Numbered from the stretch's first letter, positions 40,102 to 49,678 are shown. The stretch is DNA of 64,000 nt from Pseudochrobactrum kiredjianiae (GCF_030362795.1 NZ_JAUCBM010000004.1:124001-188000), one strand, 5' to 3'. The notes: a model not told the origin generated them from the letters alone. Translations and numbers: made by a program.

Positions 40102-40468
40102 GTCTCTTTTGGCCGCGCTCCCTCAACGGAGCGCGGCCAAAACACGGTGTTGTGAATTTCACAGACCGGCTTCTGTCGTAAGAATGGCCAATTGACAGAA
40201 ATTTGTTCATAAAAACCCGAATTTCTGCATTGCAACGTCCGTTTTTTACGATAATTTGAGCCAAGAATTTTTCAGGCTGTCATTCAAAAATATCATGAAT
40301 TTTACGTGACAACCGGCTTAGGATATTTTTCAAACTGGCAGCGCCGGTAAAAATACCCTAACTGTATGTTTCTATGCATAAGTTGAATCCGAAAGACCAG
40401 TTTTCGGCAATATGCTCCAAATTTACTGCTATCCACGAGCAGTGAGCGCGATGATGAAAGGAACCAGT
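40102..40468. other. Intergenic region gltX / gltA
   Basis: No gene is seen in these 367 bases. A GC-rich hairpin lies at 40107-40142. The rest is AT-rich and should contain the gltA promoter. Confidence 0.45.
40107..40142 (+). terminator. Long GC-rich hairpin after gltX
   Basis: TTTTGGCCGCGCTCC (40107-40121) is the exact reverse complement of GGAGCGCGGCCAAAA (40128-40142), a 15-bp stem with a 6-base loop, starting six bases after the gltX stop. There is no T-run after it. Confidence 0.65.
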
Positions 40469-41761
40469 ATGTCTAATACGACAGCGACAATCACGCTACA
40501 TGGCAATTCCACCGAATTGCCGGTCCGCAAAGGTACAATCGGACCAGACGTCGTCGAAATCGGCCCGCTTTACAAGAATACAAATTCCTTCACATACGAC
40601 CCTGGCTTCACATCTACAGCTTCCTGCGAATCCAAAATCACATATATCGACGGTGATGAAGGCGTTCTCCTGCACCGCGGCTACCCGATCGAACAGCTCG
40701 CCGAACAGGGCGATTTCCTTGATACCTGCTACCTGCTTCTTTACGGCGAACTGCCAACCAAAACCCAGAAAGCAGATTTTGACTACCGTGTGACCCGTCA
40801 CACAATGGTCCATGAACAGATGGCCAAATTCTTCACCGGCTTCCGCCGTGATGCGCATCCGATGGCCATTATGGTTGGTTGCGTTGGCGCTATGTCCGCC
40901 TTCTACCACGACTCAACCGACATTACTGATCCGCATCAGCGTATGGTTGCTTCGATCCGCCTGCTGGCGAAAATGCCGACACTGGCTGCAATGGCCTATA
41001 AATATCATGTCGGTCAGCCTTTCGTATATCCTAAGAACGATCTTGATCTGGCTTCCAACTTCCTGCGCATGTGCTTTGCCGTGCCTTGCGAAGAATATAA
41101 GGTCAATCCGGTTCTGGCACGCGCTATGGATCGTATCTTCATCCTTCACGCTGACCACGAGCAGAATGCTTCGACATCGACCGTTCGTCTCGCCGGTTCT
41201 TCAGGCGCCAACCCGTTTGCATGTATCGCTGCCGGTATTGCCTGCCTCTGGGGTCCAGCGCATGGCGGTGCCAATGAAGCTGCATTGAACATGCTGGCTG
41301 AAATCGGTTCGGTTGATCGTATTCCTGAATATGTTGCCAAGGCAAAAGACAAAAACGATCCGTTCCGTCTGATGGGCTTTGGTCACCGTGTTTACAAAAA
41401 CTACGATCCGCGCGCCCGCATCATGCAGAAAACCACCCATGAAGTTCTCGGCGAACTCGGCATCAAAGATGATCCGTTGCTCGACGTTGCGATGGAACTG
41501 GAAAATATTGCACTGACCGATGAATATTTCATCGAGAAGAAGCTGTATCCGAATATCGACTTCTATTCCGGCATCACCTTGAAGGCTCTCGGCTTCCCGA
41601 CAGAAATGTTCACAGTTCTGTTCGCAGTTGCACGTACCATCGGTTGGGTTGCTCAGTGGAAAGAAATGGTTGAAGATCCGGCTCAGAAAATCGGTCGTCC
41701 GCGTCAGCTTTACACCGGCCATGCACAGCGCGATTTCGTACCGCTGGCAAAGCGCAAATAA
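40469..41761 (+). CDS. gltA: Citrate synthase
   Basis: Citrate synthase starts the TCA cycle by condensing acetyl-CoA and oxaloacetate. The 430-residue protein is of the hexameric, NADH-sensitive bacterial type, with [44 protein letters not shown], the catalytic [26 protein letters not shown] and the aspartate segment [12 protein letters not shown] 40469 with AAAGGAA upstream gives [12 protein letters not shown]; the open frame before it is not conserved. It ends in a strong terminator. Confidence 0.97.
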   Translation: MSNTTATITLHGNSTELPVRKGTIGPDVVEIGPLYKNTNSFTYDPGFTSTASCESKITYIDGDEGVLLHRGYPIEQLAEQGDFLDTCYLLLYGELPTKTQKADFDYRVTRHTMVHEQMAKFFTGFRRDAHPMAIMVGCVGAMSAFYHDSTDITDPHQRMVASIRLLAKMPTLAAMAYKYHVGQPFVYPKNDLDLASNFLRMCFAVPCEEYKVNPVLARAMDRIFILHADHEQNASTSTVRLAGSSGANPFACIAAGIACLWGPAHGGANEAALNMLAEIGSVDRIPEYVAKAKDKNDPFRLMGFGHRVYKNYDPRARIMQKTTHEVLGELGIKDDPLLDVAMELENIALTDEYFIEKKLYPNIDFYSGITLKALGFPTEMFTVLFAVARTIGWVAQWKEMVEDPAQKIGRPRQLYTGHAQRDFVPLAKRK

Positions 41762-41778
41762 TCAGTGTTTCACTGATG

Positions 41779-41807
41779 AAAAGGCTCCTTCGGGAGCCTT
41801 TTTTATT
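41779..41807 (+). terminator. Terminator of gltA
   Basis: AAAAGGCTCC (41779-41788), TTCG tetraloop, GGAGCCTTTT (41793-41802), then more Ts. Confidence 0.93.
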
Positions 41808-41941
41808 TAACGTATAGGATTTTGCGTTTTTCTCACGCAATATGAACGCAAATAAACCACAGACATCAGCATAAAATTGCCCGTAACATATCCGTTTTAA
41901 GCCCGATATGCGTAACTGCCGATCAGCAGGGAGCCAGTATT

Positions 41942-42895
41942 ATGTCGAAGTCATTTTTCAAATCCGGCATTGCAGCGTCAGAAATTACCAGCCAGTCATT
42001 TTATTTACGCAGGCGGGAATTTATTAAAACCGGCATAGCTGCGGGTATTGGCATATCTTTGGGCGGATTGGCCCCTCAGCTCGCATTAGCAAAAGACAGC
42101 GCTGATGGCTTCATGACAGATGAAAAACTGACACCGAAAGACTCAGTGCTGACCTATAATAATTTCTATGAATTCGGCACCGGCAAATCCGATCCCTCAA
42201 GCTATTCCGGTGATTTCAAACCCCGTCCGTGGACGATTGAAGTCGGTGGCATGGTGGCAAAGCCTGCAACTTTTGACATTGATGACCTGACGAAAACCAT
42301 GAGCATTGAAGAGCGTATCTATCGTATGCGCTGCGTTGAGGCATGGTCGATGGTCATCCCATGGCAGGGCTTTCAGCTATCAGAACTACTGAAGCGCGTT
42401 GAGCCACTTGGTTCAGCCAAATATGTTGCTTTTGAAACTGCCTTGCGACCAAAGGAAATGCCGGGTGTCGGTGGTGCCTTTCCGGTGATCGACTGGCCAT
42501 ATCGCGAAGGCCTGCGCCTTGATGAGGCTATGAACCCGCTGACATTGCTGGCAACCGGCCTCTATGGGGAAAACCTCGCCAATCAGAACGGCGCACCGGT
42601 GCGCCTTGTTGTGCCGTGGAAATATGGGTTCAAAGGCATCAAATCGATTGTCAAAATCACGCTGACCGATAAAGAGCCGGTTACCGCGTGGAAGATGCAG
42701 AACGCCTCGGAATATGGCTTCTATGCCAATGTTAATCCGGACGTTGATCATCCGCGCTGGAGCCAGAAATCCGAGACACGCATCGGCAGCGGTAGTTTCT
42801 TCTCGCCGGACAGGCGCGATACGCTGCCATTTAACGGCTATGGCGAGCATGTTGCTCAACTCTACAGCGGCATGGATCTGATCAAAAATTATTAA
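41942..42895 (+). CDS. msrP: MsrP, periplasmic methionine sulfoxide reductase catalytic subunit
   Basis: MsrP (YedY) is a molybdenum-cofactor enzyme that repairs oxidised methionine in periplasmic proteins. The 317-residue protein has a twin-arginine signal (RRREFIKTG, residues 23-31, then a hydrophobic stretch ending LALA) and the Mo-ligating Cys131 in [30 protein letters not shown] and the C-terminal [13 protein letters not shown] are conserved. It is followed 15 bases later by its membrane partner msrQ and depends on the Moco pathway whose genes moaC and moeA are in the window. Confidence 0.96.
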   Translation: MSKSFFKSGIAASEITSQSFYLRRREFIKTGIAAGIGISLGGLAPQLALAKDSADGFMTDEKLTPKDSVLTYNNFYEFGTGKSDPSSYSGDFKPRPWTIEVGGMVAKPATFDIDDLTKTMSIEERIYRMRCVEAWSMVIPWQGFQLSELLKRVEPLGSAKYVAFETALRPKEMPGVGGAFPVIDWPYREGLRLDEAMNPLTLLATGLYGENLANQNGAPVRLVVPWKYGFKGIKSIVKITLTDKEPVTAWKMQNASEYGFYANVNPDVDHPRWSQKSETRIGSGSFFSPDRRDTLPFNGYGEHVAQLYSGMDLIKNY

Positions 42896-42910
42896 GTAGA
42901 GACAAACCGG

Positions 42911-43567
42911 ATGACGGCCAACACCACTGCTCTGCCCCGTGCTGCCCGTAAAGCGCCGGTTAAAATCCCCAATAATGCTTGGTTGCGTTGGGGCATCTAT
43001 GTCGTCGGCCTCGCACCGGCTGTCTGGGCATTCTGGCTCGCGGCCAATAATCAGCTTGGCGCCAATCCGGTCAAAGAGTTTGAACATATTCTCGGCCTTT
43101 GGGCGTTGCGTTTTCTGATCCTGACTTTACTCGTCACACCATTGCGCGATTTGTTCCGTTTCAATTTTCTGCCCTATCGCCGCGCGCTTGGTCTACTGGC
43201 CTTCTATTATGTCGCCATGCACTTCGCCACTTATGTCATTCTTGATCGCGGATTGAACTGGCCGGAAATCGTAAAAGATGTCACGCAACGCTGGTTCATC
43301 ATCATTGGTTTTGCAGCTTTTATTTTGATGATCCCGCTGGCTCTGACCTCGAACCAATGGTCAATCCGCAAACTAAAAAACAAGTGGCAAAACCTTCACC
43401 GGCTGATTTATCTGATTGCCCTTGCCGGTAGCCTGCATTTTCTGATGTCGGTGAAAAGCTGGCCGACAGAACCGCTGATCTATGCTCTGATTATAATTAC
43501 ACTGGTGCTATGGCGGGTCATTCGCAAGCCCTATCTGGCCTATAAAAAAAAGCTGACCGGCCAGTGA
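42911..43567 (+). CDS. msrQ: MsrQ, heme-binding membrane subunit of the MsrPQ system
   Basis: MsrQ passes electrons from the quinone pool or a cytosolic flavin reductase to MsrP. The 218-residue protein has six predicted membrane segments and the ferric-reductase-like core. Conserved histidines are in YYVAMHFATYV, KWQNLHRLIYL and GSLHFLMSVKS, suitable as b-heme ligands. It forms an operon with msrP. Its stop codon lies in the loop of a hairpin that probably ends transcription. Confidence 0.94.
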   Translation: MTANTTALPRAARKAPVKIPNNAWLRWGIYVVGLAPAVWAFWLAANNQLGANPVKEFEHILGLWALRFLILTLLVTPLRDLFRFNFLPYRRALGLLAFYYVAMHFATYVILDRGLNWPEIVKDVTQRWFIIIGFAAFILMIPLALTSNQWSIRKLKNKWQNLHRLIYLIALAGSLHFLMSVKSWPTEPLIYALIIITLVLWRVIRKPYLAYKKKLTGQ

Positions 43568-43582
43568 CCGATCAGCTTTATA
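43544..43582. terminator. Bidirectional hairpin at the msrQ stop codon
   Basis: AAGCTGA-CGG (43550-43560, one mismatch) pairs with CCG-TCAGCTT (43568-43578). The A-run at 43544-43551 gives Ts on the minus strand for the convergent MFS gene; the plus side has TTTATATT. Confidence 0.55.
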
Positions 43583-43604
43583 TTATTATCGTAAGCTGCT
43601 GATT

Positions 43605-45029
43605 TTACCAGCGTTTGACAATACGCGAAGCACAGAGGAAGCCAAGCAAAGGCCCGATGCCAAAGCTGAGGAACAACCAGAATGCAGCGCTGGATGTACC
43701 GGCCATACCACCCGGCACGGTCAGACCGCCAAGGCTGGTGACCATACCGGCCATAGCTGCGCCAAGTCCGGCAGAGAACAACTGCACAGTAGTAATCGCC
43801 GTTGATGCCAGATCTTTTTCATCATCGGGTGCCACTTTCAGCACCCGTGTCAGCAAATGCGGCCATGTCATACCAACGCCGCAGCCAACAGCCACAAAAC
43901 CGGCACAGAGCGGCAGCAGCTCGAGATAGGTACCGCCACTGGCAATCGGCAGCAGCAAAAATAGCAACACCATACCCGCAAAGGATGTTAGCGGGCCGAT
44001 GATAATCACGTCGCGGACACGGCGCGAACTGATGCCGGAACTCATGATGGAACCGATTGTCCAGCCTGCCCCCATCAATGCCGCCAGATAACCGGCAACC
44101 AATGGCGACTGGTGATGCAGCACCTGTAGGAACAGCGGAATAAATACTTCCACCGAGGTTACTGTCAGTGCCAGCAAAGACATGGTTACAATAACAGGCC
44201 CCAGCGGCTGGCTGAAGCTGAAAGAACCACGCGGTAACAAGCGCTTACTGCTGGTTGCATCTAAGCGGATCATAAGAGCAATCAGAGCAATAGCCGTACT
44301 GATACCGATCACATTCCAGATCACTTCATGACTAATACTACCGAGCGAAACGGCAAACACAGCGAGTGTCAGAAGGGTGAGCTGTGCAAATGGCAGACGT
44401 GTGGTGTCTTCCTTTTCATGACGCACATCCGGCAGCACAAACAGCGCCATGATAGCAAACAGCAATGCCGCAGGAACAACCGTCCAGAAAGCCGCACGCC
44501 ACTCACCAAGCTCCGCAAAAATACCGCCGACAGCAGGGCCAACCAGCGTCGCAACACCCCACATACCGGAAATCAATGCCATAGCGCGCGGCCACAGAGC
44601 TTCAGGAAAGACGATGCGGATCATCGCATAGGACAAGGCCAGCATGAAACCGCCGCCAAAGCCCTGTATAAACCGGCCAATCAGCAGCATTTCCATGCTT
44701 GGTGACAAAGCACAGATCAATGTGCCCAAAGCAAAGACGCAGGCTGAAATGGCATAAGCTTTACGAGGCCCTACTGCCCGCAGCAATTTGACTGCGAGTG
44801 TGGAACCAATAATCGAGGCCACCACAAACAATGTGGTGTTCCACGCATAATAATCCAGCCCGCCAATATCCGCGACAACAGATGGCAGAATGGTTGTTGC
44901 AATATAAACATTAACAGCATGGAGCGCGACGCCGCCTGCAAGCGCCAGCGAGCGAATGGCATTTTTGCCAGTCAACAAATCTCCCCAGCCCACTTTAGGG
45001 TAACTGGTGAGGGATGCCGGGTCAGACAT
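43605..45029 (-). CDS. MFS transporter (14-helix type exporter-like)
   Basis: This 474-residue major facilitator protein has many membrane segments and the motif GRFIQGFGGGFMLALSYAMIR in the N-terminal half. Length and spacing suggest the DHA2-like drug:proton antiporter group, but the substrate is unknown. ATG 45027-45029, preceded by GGAGAATAAA, gives MSDPASLTSYPK; an upstream in-frame start is less likely. It is divergent from a SufR-like regulator 158 bases away, which may control it. Confidence 0.85.
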   Translation of the reverse strand: MSDPASLTSYPKVGWGDLLTGKNAIRSLALAGGVALHAVNVYIATTILPSVVADIGGLDYYAWNTTLFVVASIIGSTLAVKLLRAVGPRKAYAISACVFALGTLICALSPSMEMLLIGRFIQGFGGGFMLALSYAMIRIVFPEALWPRAMALISGMWGVATLVGPAVGGIFAELGEWRAAFWTVVPAALLFAIMALFVLPDVRHEKEDTTRLPFAQLTLLTLAVFAVSLGSISHEVIWNVIGISTAIALIALMIRLDATSSKRLLPRGSFSFSQPLGPVIVTMSLLALTVTSVEVFIPLFLQVLHHQSPLVAGYLAALMGAGWTIGSIMSSGISSRRVRDVIIIGPLTSFAGMVLLFLLLPIASGGTYLELLPLCAGFVAVGCGVGMTWPHLLTRVLKVAPDDEKDLASTAITTVQLFSAGLGAAMAGMVTSLGGLTVPGGMAGTSSAAFWLFLSFGIGPLLGFLCASRIVKRW

Positions 45030-45187
45030 TTTATTCTCCGGAACAGCTATCAAAAACCATGAGTTCCGGCGGGAATGCGCCTGTGTTTCTCATCAATTTT
45101 AACCGAATTATGCCGGTCGGGTTGCAAAGTCCTGATGAAGCCGCTAATTAAGCAAGTAGATACTTGGAATATTCAGCAGGAGATCAA

Positions 45188-45865
45188 ATGTCAAGTTCTG
45201 ACATTATCACTTCAGATGAAATAAATGGCTCTGCACAACAAAGCACAGCCGAACGCCTGCTGTTTATTCTCAAAAGCCGAGGTCCGCAAACGATATCTGC
45301 TCTGGCCAAACTCATCGGTACCGGTGCCGAGAATATACGCCAGCAATTGCACAAATCTGTGACAGAAGGGCTGATTGAATCCCATACGACTGAAAAACAG
45401 CCCAAAGCCGGCCGACCAGTGCAACTCTGGCAACTGACCGAGAAAGGCAATAGCCGTTTTCCCGATACACATGCGGAAATTACCGTTTCCTTGCTGCGCC
45501 ATATGAGCAGTCTTGATCCTGCCCTCACTGACCGTATTATATCTTTGCGTGAACAGGAAATGCTGGCGAGCTATCAAGCAGAAATGCAGAATATGTTTGC
45601 GCTTGAGCAACGCATTGACTGCCTGTCCCGACTGCGCAGTCAGGAAGGCTATATGTCGGAATGGTCAAAAGAGAAGGACGGCTCGTGGCTGCTGATTGAA
45701 AACCACTGCCCTATCTGTGCTGCCGCTACGGCCTGCCAAAATTTTTGCCGCTCCGAGCTGAATATTTTTCAGGCCATTCTTGGTGAAGACTGCTCGATCG
45801 AACGCTGCGAGCATATTCTGCTTGGCGCACGGCGCTGCGCTTATCGTATTACTGAGACCGGATAA
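45188..45865 (+). CDS. SufR-like winged-helix regulator with four-cysteine Fe-S motif
   Basis: The 225-residue protein has an N-terminal winged helix (AERLLFILKSRGPQTISALAKLIG and onward, residues 21-65). Its C-terminal cysteines follow the SufR pattern: Cys174-X12-Cys187-X14-Cys202-X14-Cys217. Proteins of this type (COG2345) bind an iron-sulfur cluster and repress genes in response to oxidative or iron stress. The ATG at 45188 has CAGGAGATCAAA before it. No suf genes are nearby; the divergent MFS gene is the obvious target candidate. An extra pair, Cys177 and Cys183, lies inside the first interval. Confidence 0.82.
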   Translation: MSSSDIITSDEINGSAQQSTAERLLFILKSRGPQTISALAKLIGTGAENIRQQLHKSVTEGLIESHTTEKQPKAGRPVQLWQLTEKGNSRFPDTHAEITVSLLRHMSSLDPALTDRIISLREQEMLASYQAEMQNMFALEQRIDCLSRLRSQEGYMSEWSKEKDGSWLLIENHCPICAAATACQNFCRSELNIFQAILGEDCSIERCEHILLGARRCAYRITETG

Positions 45866-45903
45866 ACAAAGGCGATAAGGCAAAATACCGAACCGCCTTT
45901 GTT
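45865..45903. terminator. Hairpin between convergent regulator and amidohydrolase genes
   Basis: AACAAAGGCG (45865-45874) pairs with CGCCTTTGTT (45894-45903) around a 19-base loop, between two converging stop codons. Confidence 0.5.
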
Positions 45904-45920
45904 ATATTCAGACGTCCATA

Positions 45921-47516
45921 TTATTGCGGAGCTGATAGTTCAGGAAATTTCACACCCAGCTGATCCAGATAGCTCGGATATTTCTCAGCATCATAATAAA
46001 GCTTCTGCATTTCAGGACGGAACTGCTGCATAATCTCCGTATTCAGCTGAATTTGCGGCTTGTCATCCGCACCAAGCATCGGCAGGTATTTTTGATCCTT
46101 CTGCTGTACATTGGTAAAATAATCCTGTGCCGCAGATACCAGTTCAGGCTTGGTCAAAAGATCAACACCGGTCATAGCAATCACTTTTGAGCCGGCGACA
46201 ACGCCTTTATGAGCGATTGGTGTAGCCATCGACATGGCATTTGACCAGTGATGCCCCGGAAGGTTCGGAATATTCGACGGATAATTCAGCGTAATTGTCG
46301 GCACAATCCATGACACATCACCAATATCATCCGAGCCGCCGCTTTCCAGCTTTTCCGGCGGTGGAGCCAGTTTCTTCAGCTTTGTCGCCAGCCCGTCTTC
46401 TTTGCCTTTCACCGCCTTCTGCACAGCTTTGGCAAAGCTGTTTTCGTCGTCAGTCCATTTCGGAAGGCCAACTTCGACAATATTGGCATAGGCTGCCTCC
46501 GCCATAGGCTTGTTGAAATGGCGCGGTGCTGCTGTACCGATAATCTGCCGTTCCACTGTTGTGTCAGACATTTTTGCCGCTGCTTCAGACATGGTATTGG
46601 CTATCGCAAAATTCTTGGCGATGTTCTCAAAATCCGTCTCACGGATAAAATACCAGACACTGGCAACAGACGGCACCACATTCGGCTGATCGCCGCCGTC
46701 AGGGATTACATAATGCGAGCGCTGTTCAGGGCGCAGATGTTCGCGCCGCATATTCCAGCCCACATTCATCAGCTCTACGCCATCAAGCGCACTGCGGCCA
46801 CGCCATGGCGCACCGGCAGAATGGGCAGACTCTCCGGCAAATGTATATTTGACCGAGACCATACCCGTGCCATTGGCCGCGCCCCACGATGTCTGGAGAT
46901 TATTGCCGACATGGGTGAACATCACCACATCCGCATCTTTGAATACGCCGTCACGCACCATATAGGCTTTGCCGCCCAGCAGTTCCTCAGCCACCCCCGG
47001 CCACAATACCAGCGTGCCGGAGAGCTTTTCTTTCTCCATCAGGTCTTTCATCGCCAAAGCTGCGACCACATTCACAGCCTGCCCCGAATTATGCCCTTCC
47101 CCATGACCGGGTGCGCCCTCAATCATCGGCTTACGATAGGCAACACCGGGCATCTGAGATGTTTTCGGCAGACCGTCAATATCGCTGCCCAGTGCAATCA
47201 CCGGCTTGCCTGAGCCCCAGCGTGCCACCCAACCCGTTGGCAGACCGGCAACGCCGCGCTCAATGGTAAAGCCGTTCTTCTCAAGAATATCCGTGATGTA
47301 TTTTGAGGTTTCCACTTCCTGAAAAGCTAGCTCACCAAAGCTGAAAATTGAATCCGTCATCTCCTGTGCAAGCTTGGCGCGGCTCTCCACACCAGCCGTG
47401 ACCTGTTGCTTATAGGCTTTGACATCCTGTTCTGATTTTTGTGCTGCGGCCTGACTGAGCAAAGAGGCCGACATCATAAGGCTGAGTGCAATTTTAGACG
47501 AGAGATTACAAGACAT
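45921..47516 (-). CDS. Exported M20-family amidohydrolase (AbgB-like)
   Basis: This metal-dependent amidohydrolase of 531 residues has a signal peptide ending SQAAAQ (residue 26), so it is probably periplasmic. The M20 pattern is present: ALGSDIDGLP, APGHGEGHNSGQAVNVVAAL, VLWPGVAEELLGGKAYMV and GESAHSAGAPWRGRSALDG. It resembles the p-aminobenzoyl-glutamate hydrolase AbgB and related carboxypeptidases, which cleave amide-linked amino acids; its substrate is unknown. ATG 47514-47516 has GGAG six bases upstream. It is divergent from the ergothionase-like gene, whose product is also exported, so the two may act on related compounds in the same compartment. Confidence 0.85.
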   Translation of the reverse strand: MSCNLSSKIALSLMMSASLLSQAAAQKSEQDVKAYKQQVTAGVESRAKLAQEMTDSIFSFGELAFQEVETSKYITDILEKNGFTIERGVAGLPTGWVARWGSGKPVIALGSDIDGLPKTSQMPGVAYRKPMIEGAPGHGEGHNSGQAVNVVAALAMKDLMEKEKLSGTLVLWPGVAEELLGGKAYMVRDGVFKDADVVMFTHVGNNLQTSWGAANGTGMVSVKYTFAGESAHSAGAPWRGRSALDGVELMNVGWNMRREHLRPEQRSHYVIPDGGDQPNVVPSVASVWYFIRETDFENIAKNFAIANTMSEAAAKMSDTTVERQIIGTAAPRHFNKPMAEAAYANIVEVGLPKWTDDENSFAKAVQKAVKGKEDGLATKLKKLAPPPEKLESGGSDDIGDVSWIVPTITLNYPSNIPNLPGHHWSNAMSMATPIAHKGVVAGSKVIAMTGVDLLTKPELVSAAQDYFTNVQQKDQKYLPMLGADDKPQIQLNTEIMQQFRPEMQKLYYDAEKYPSYLDQLGVKFPELSAPQ

Positions 47517-47929
47517 GTACAACTCCGTTACTGATTTTGCCTGAGATTATATGACAGTGACGCGCAGACAATTCATCATAAAAACGCCATACACAACCCT
47601 TAAAATAACAATTACAACCTTTTGATTTTACAGTATTTATTGTCATTTTAACAACAACTGAATATCGAGTTTCATTTCCCATACTCAGCCTTTCAGTTAC
47701 ACTCAGTCCTTTTCATTCCGGTGTAAAATGAAACCAAAAAGCGGCCTATGGTGACAAGCTGCCGACTTCAGAAAACTATTCTCTGATACCGGCAGCATTT
47801 AGCTTTTTGTTATTGCCGGTTTCGCAACTTTCGCCGTTTCAGCCTTTCAAGCAATTCCTATACTGACCCATAATTTGCCGCATCCATAAGCACCCTTATC
47901 CAGAGGGAGAAGGCAAACGGGAACCCATT
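47517..47929. other. Divergent intergenic region, amidohydrolase / ergothionase-like gene
   Basis: These 413 AT-rich bases hold no gene. They should carry both promoters and the control sites of the ergothioneine operon. A hairpin lies at 47758-47796 (listed separately). The ribosome site of the plus gene is in GGGAACCC just before ATG 47930. Confidence 0.5.
47758..47796 (+). promoter_or_regulatory. Hairpin in the leader of the ergothionase-like gene
   Basis: GCTGCCG (47758-47764) pairs with CGGCAGC (47790-47796), with an inner TCAGA/TCTGA pair, followed by ATTTAGCTTTTTG. If the transcript starts upstream of it, it could act as an attenuator or leader structure; otherwise it may be a stray terminator. 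Confidence 0.4.
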
Positions 47930-49612
47930 ATGAAAACGCTCAATCACCTGTCCAAAATCAGCATTCTGACACTTGCACTCCTGTCGTCTTCTGCGGCCTA
48001 TGCACAAGCTTTGCAGCTTAACGGCACGAAGCTCACCACTGCGCAGGTGGCAGAGTTCGCAGCGAACAAAAATGAAAAAGTCGAAATCGCAGCGGAAGCG
48101 GCACAAAAAGTCAGCCATAGTTTTGATCTGGTAATGGAAGCCGCCTTACAGGGCACCGCTGTTTACGGGCTGAATGTCGGCGTGGGCTGGAACAAGGACA
48201 AACCGGTTTTCAAAGAGGTTAAAGGCCGCCGCACGCTGGATGATGAATTGCTGGCGCTTTCCCGCCGCTTCAACACCAGTTCGCTTCATGCTCATGGTGG
48301 CGGTATTGGCGAAGCTATGCCTGCGCAGGCTGTACGCGCCGGTATGCTGATCCGCCTCAATGAAATGCTCGGCGGTGAAACCGGAACACAGCTGAGTGTT
48401 GTCGAAGCCTATCGCGACTTCCTCAACCACGACATCATCCCCGTTGTGCCGGAAAAAGGCTCGGTCGGTGAGGCTGATATTACACTCGCCTCCCATATCG
48501 GTCTGGCTATGATTGGCGAATGGTTTGTCGATTATCAGGGCAAGCGCATGCCTGCGGCAGATGCGCTGAAACTGGCTGGCTTGAAGCCAATTGAACCGGT
48601 TGGCAAAGACTTCCTCTCCATTCTCAGTACCAATGCACTGACTGCCGGTCAGGCTGCTTTGCTTGCAGAAGAAACCCGCCATTATCTGGAAGCCGCCACA
48701 GCCGTCTTTGCCCTGTCGCTTGAAGGCTATAATGGCAATGTCGCGCCCTTCCTGAGCGAGACAACCGAACTGCGTCCATTTCCGGGAATGGTGAAGGCGG
48801 CAACAGATATTCGTACCGCGCTGGACGGTTCCTATCTCTGGCAGCAGTCTGACAGCCGCGCATTGCAAGATCCGCTCTCTTACCGCACGATGGCCTATGC
48901 GCTTGGTAATGCATGGGAAGCGCAGTCCGCCCTCGAAGAAGCTCTGCATATCCATATCAATGCCAGCGATGACAATCCGGCAGCAGTCACTTCAGACAAG
49001 CCTGCAGAAAAAGCGGCTGACAGTCATAACCAGCTGCATAAATATCAGGTGGCAGGCGATGTGCATGGTGCGATTTATCCGACCGCCAATTTCGATATGC
49101 TGCCGGTTGCCACCCGTGTGGAAAATCTGAATGTCGCCCTCACCCGTCTGGCGCAGAACATCGTGATGCAGACCATCCGCACGGAAAATCCGGATTTCAC
49201 CAAACTTCCGCGCTTCCTTGCCGGTCCTGAGAATGAAGGCCATGCCTTCGGCGCTATGCAGAAGCCGCTTGTTGCGCTCTATGCCGAAAACCGCCAGCTG
49301 GCCATGCCGGTCTCGCTCGACACTTTCGCCATGGCAGGCAATATTGAAGATACTGGCAATAATGCCCCGCTGGCTGTGAACAATCTTCAGCGCATTCTCG
49401 GCAACATGTACAGCCTGTCATCCATTCAGCTGCTGCATTCAGCGCAAGCGGTTGATCTGCGTGGCAAAGTCGCGCTCGGCAAAACCTCCGCAAAGCTGCT
49501 GGAAACCTATCGCGCACAGGTCAAATTCGTCGATCAGGATCGTATTTACACGCCGGATTTTGCAGCCGGTGTGCAGGTGCTGCACGCTTTCACGCAGCCA
49601 GCCACCAAGTAA
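47930..49612 (+). CDS. Ergothionase-like aromatic amino acid lyase, MIO-less and exported
   Basis: The 560-residue protein has the histidine ammonia-lyase fold: Tyr79 in VYGLNVGVG, EKGSVG at 175-180, LQDPLSYR (312-319) and ASDDNP (345-350). The Ala-Ser-Gly that forms the MIO cofactor in true HAL/PAL is replaced by Glu-Ala-Asp (181-183), so it cannot be a normal ammonia-lyase. Ergothionases, which eliminate trimethylamine from ergothioneine, are known HAL-like enzymes that work without MIO, and the downstream genes fit this pathway. The N-terminus is a clear signal peptide (cleavage near AYA-QA, residues 23-27), which would place the enzyme in the periplasm. It is first in a plus-strand operon. 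Confidence 0.8.
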   Translation: MKTLNHLSKISILTLALLSSSAAYAQALQLNGTKLTTAQVAEFAANKNEKVEIAAEAAQKVSHSFDLVMEAALQGTAVYGLNVGVGWNKDKPVFKEVKGRRTLDDELLALSRRFNTSSLHAHGGGIGEAMPAQAVRAGMLIRLNEMLGGETGTQLSVVEAYRDFLNHDIIPVVPEKGSVGEADITLASHIGLAMIGEWFVDYQGKRMPAADALKLAGLKPIEPVGKDFLSILSTNALTAGQAALLAEETRHYLEAATAVFALSLEGYNGNVAPFLSETTELRPFPGMVKAATDIRTALDGSYLWQQSDSRALQDPLSYRTMAYALGNAWEAQSALEEALHIHINASDDNPAAVTSDKPAEKAADSHNQLHKYQVAGDVHGAIYPTANFDMLPVATRVENLNVALTRLAQNIVMQTIRTENPDFTKLPRFLAGPENEGHAFGAMQKPLVALYAENRQLAMPVSLDTFAMAGNIEDTGNNAPLAVNNLQRILGNMYSLSSIQLLHSAQAVDLRGKVALGKTSAKLLETYRAQVKFVDQDRIYTPDFAAGVQVLHAFTQPATK

Positions 49613-49630
49613 TTTTTAAATCGCATAACT

Positions 49631-49655
49631 GCCTGCATTGCAAAACAATGCAGGC
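49631..49655 (+). promoter_or_regulatory. Hairpin between the ergothionase-like and hydantoinase genes
   Basis: GCCTGCATTG (49631-49640) and CAATGCAGGC (49646-49655) form a perfect 10-bp stem with a CAAAA loop in the 66-base gap. It has no T-run, so it more likely marks an RNA-processing or stability site than a terminator. Confidence 0.5.
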
Positions 49656-49678
49656 GGCCAGAATGAGGAAATACCGCA

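Noticed and set aside
40107-40142. Long GC hairpin considered as an IS end or attachment site
   Set aside because: There is no transposase, no second copy and no target duplication; its place six bases after gltX fits a transcript end.
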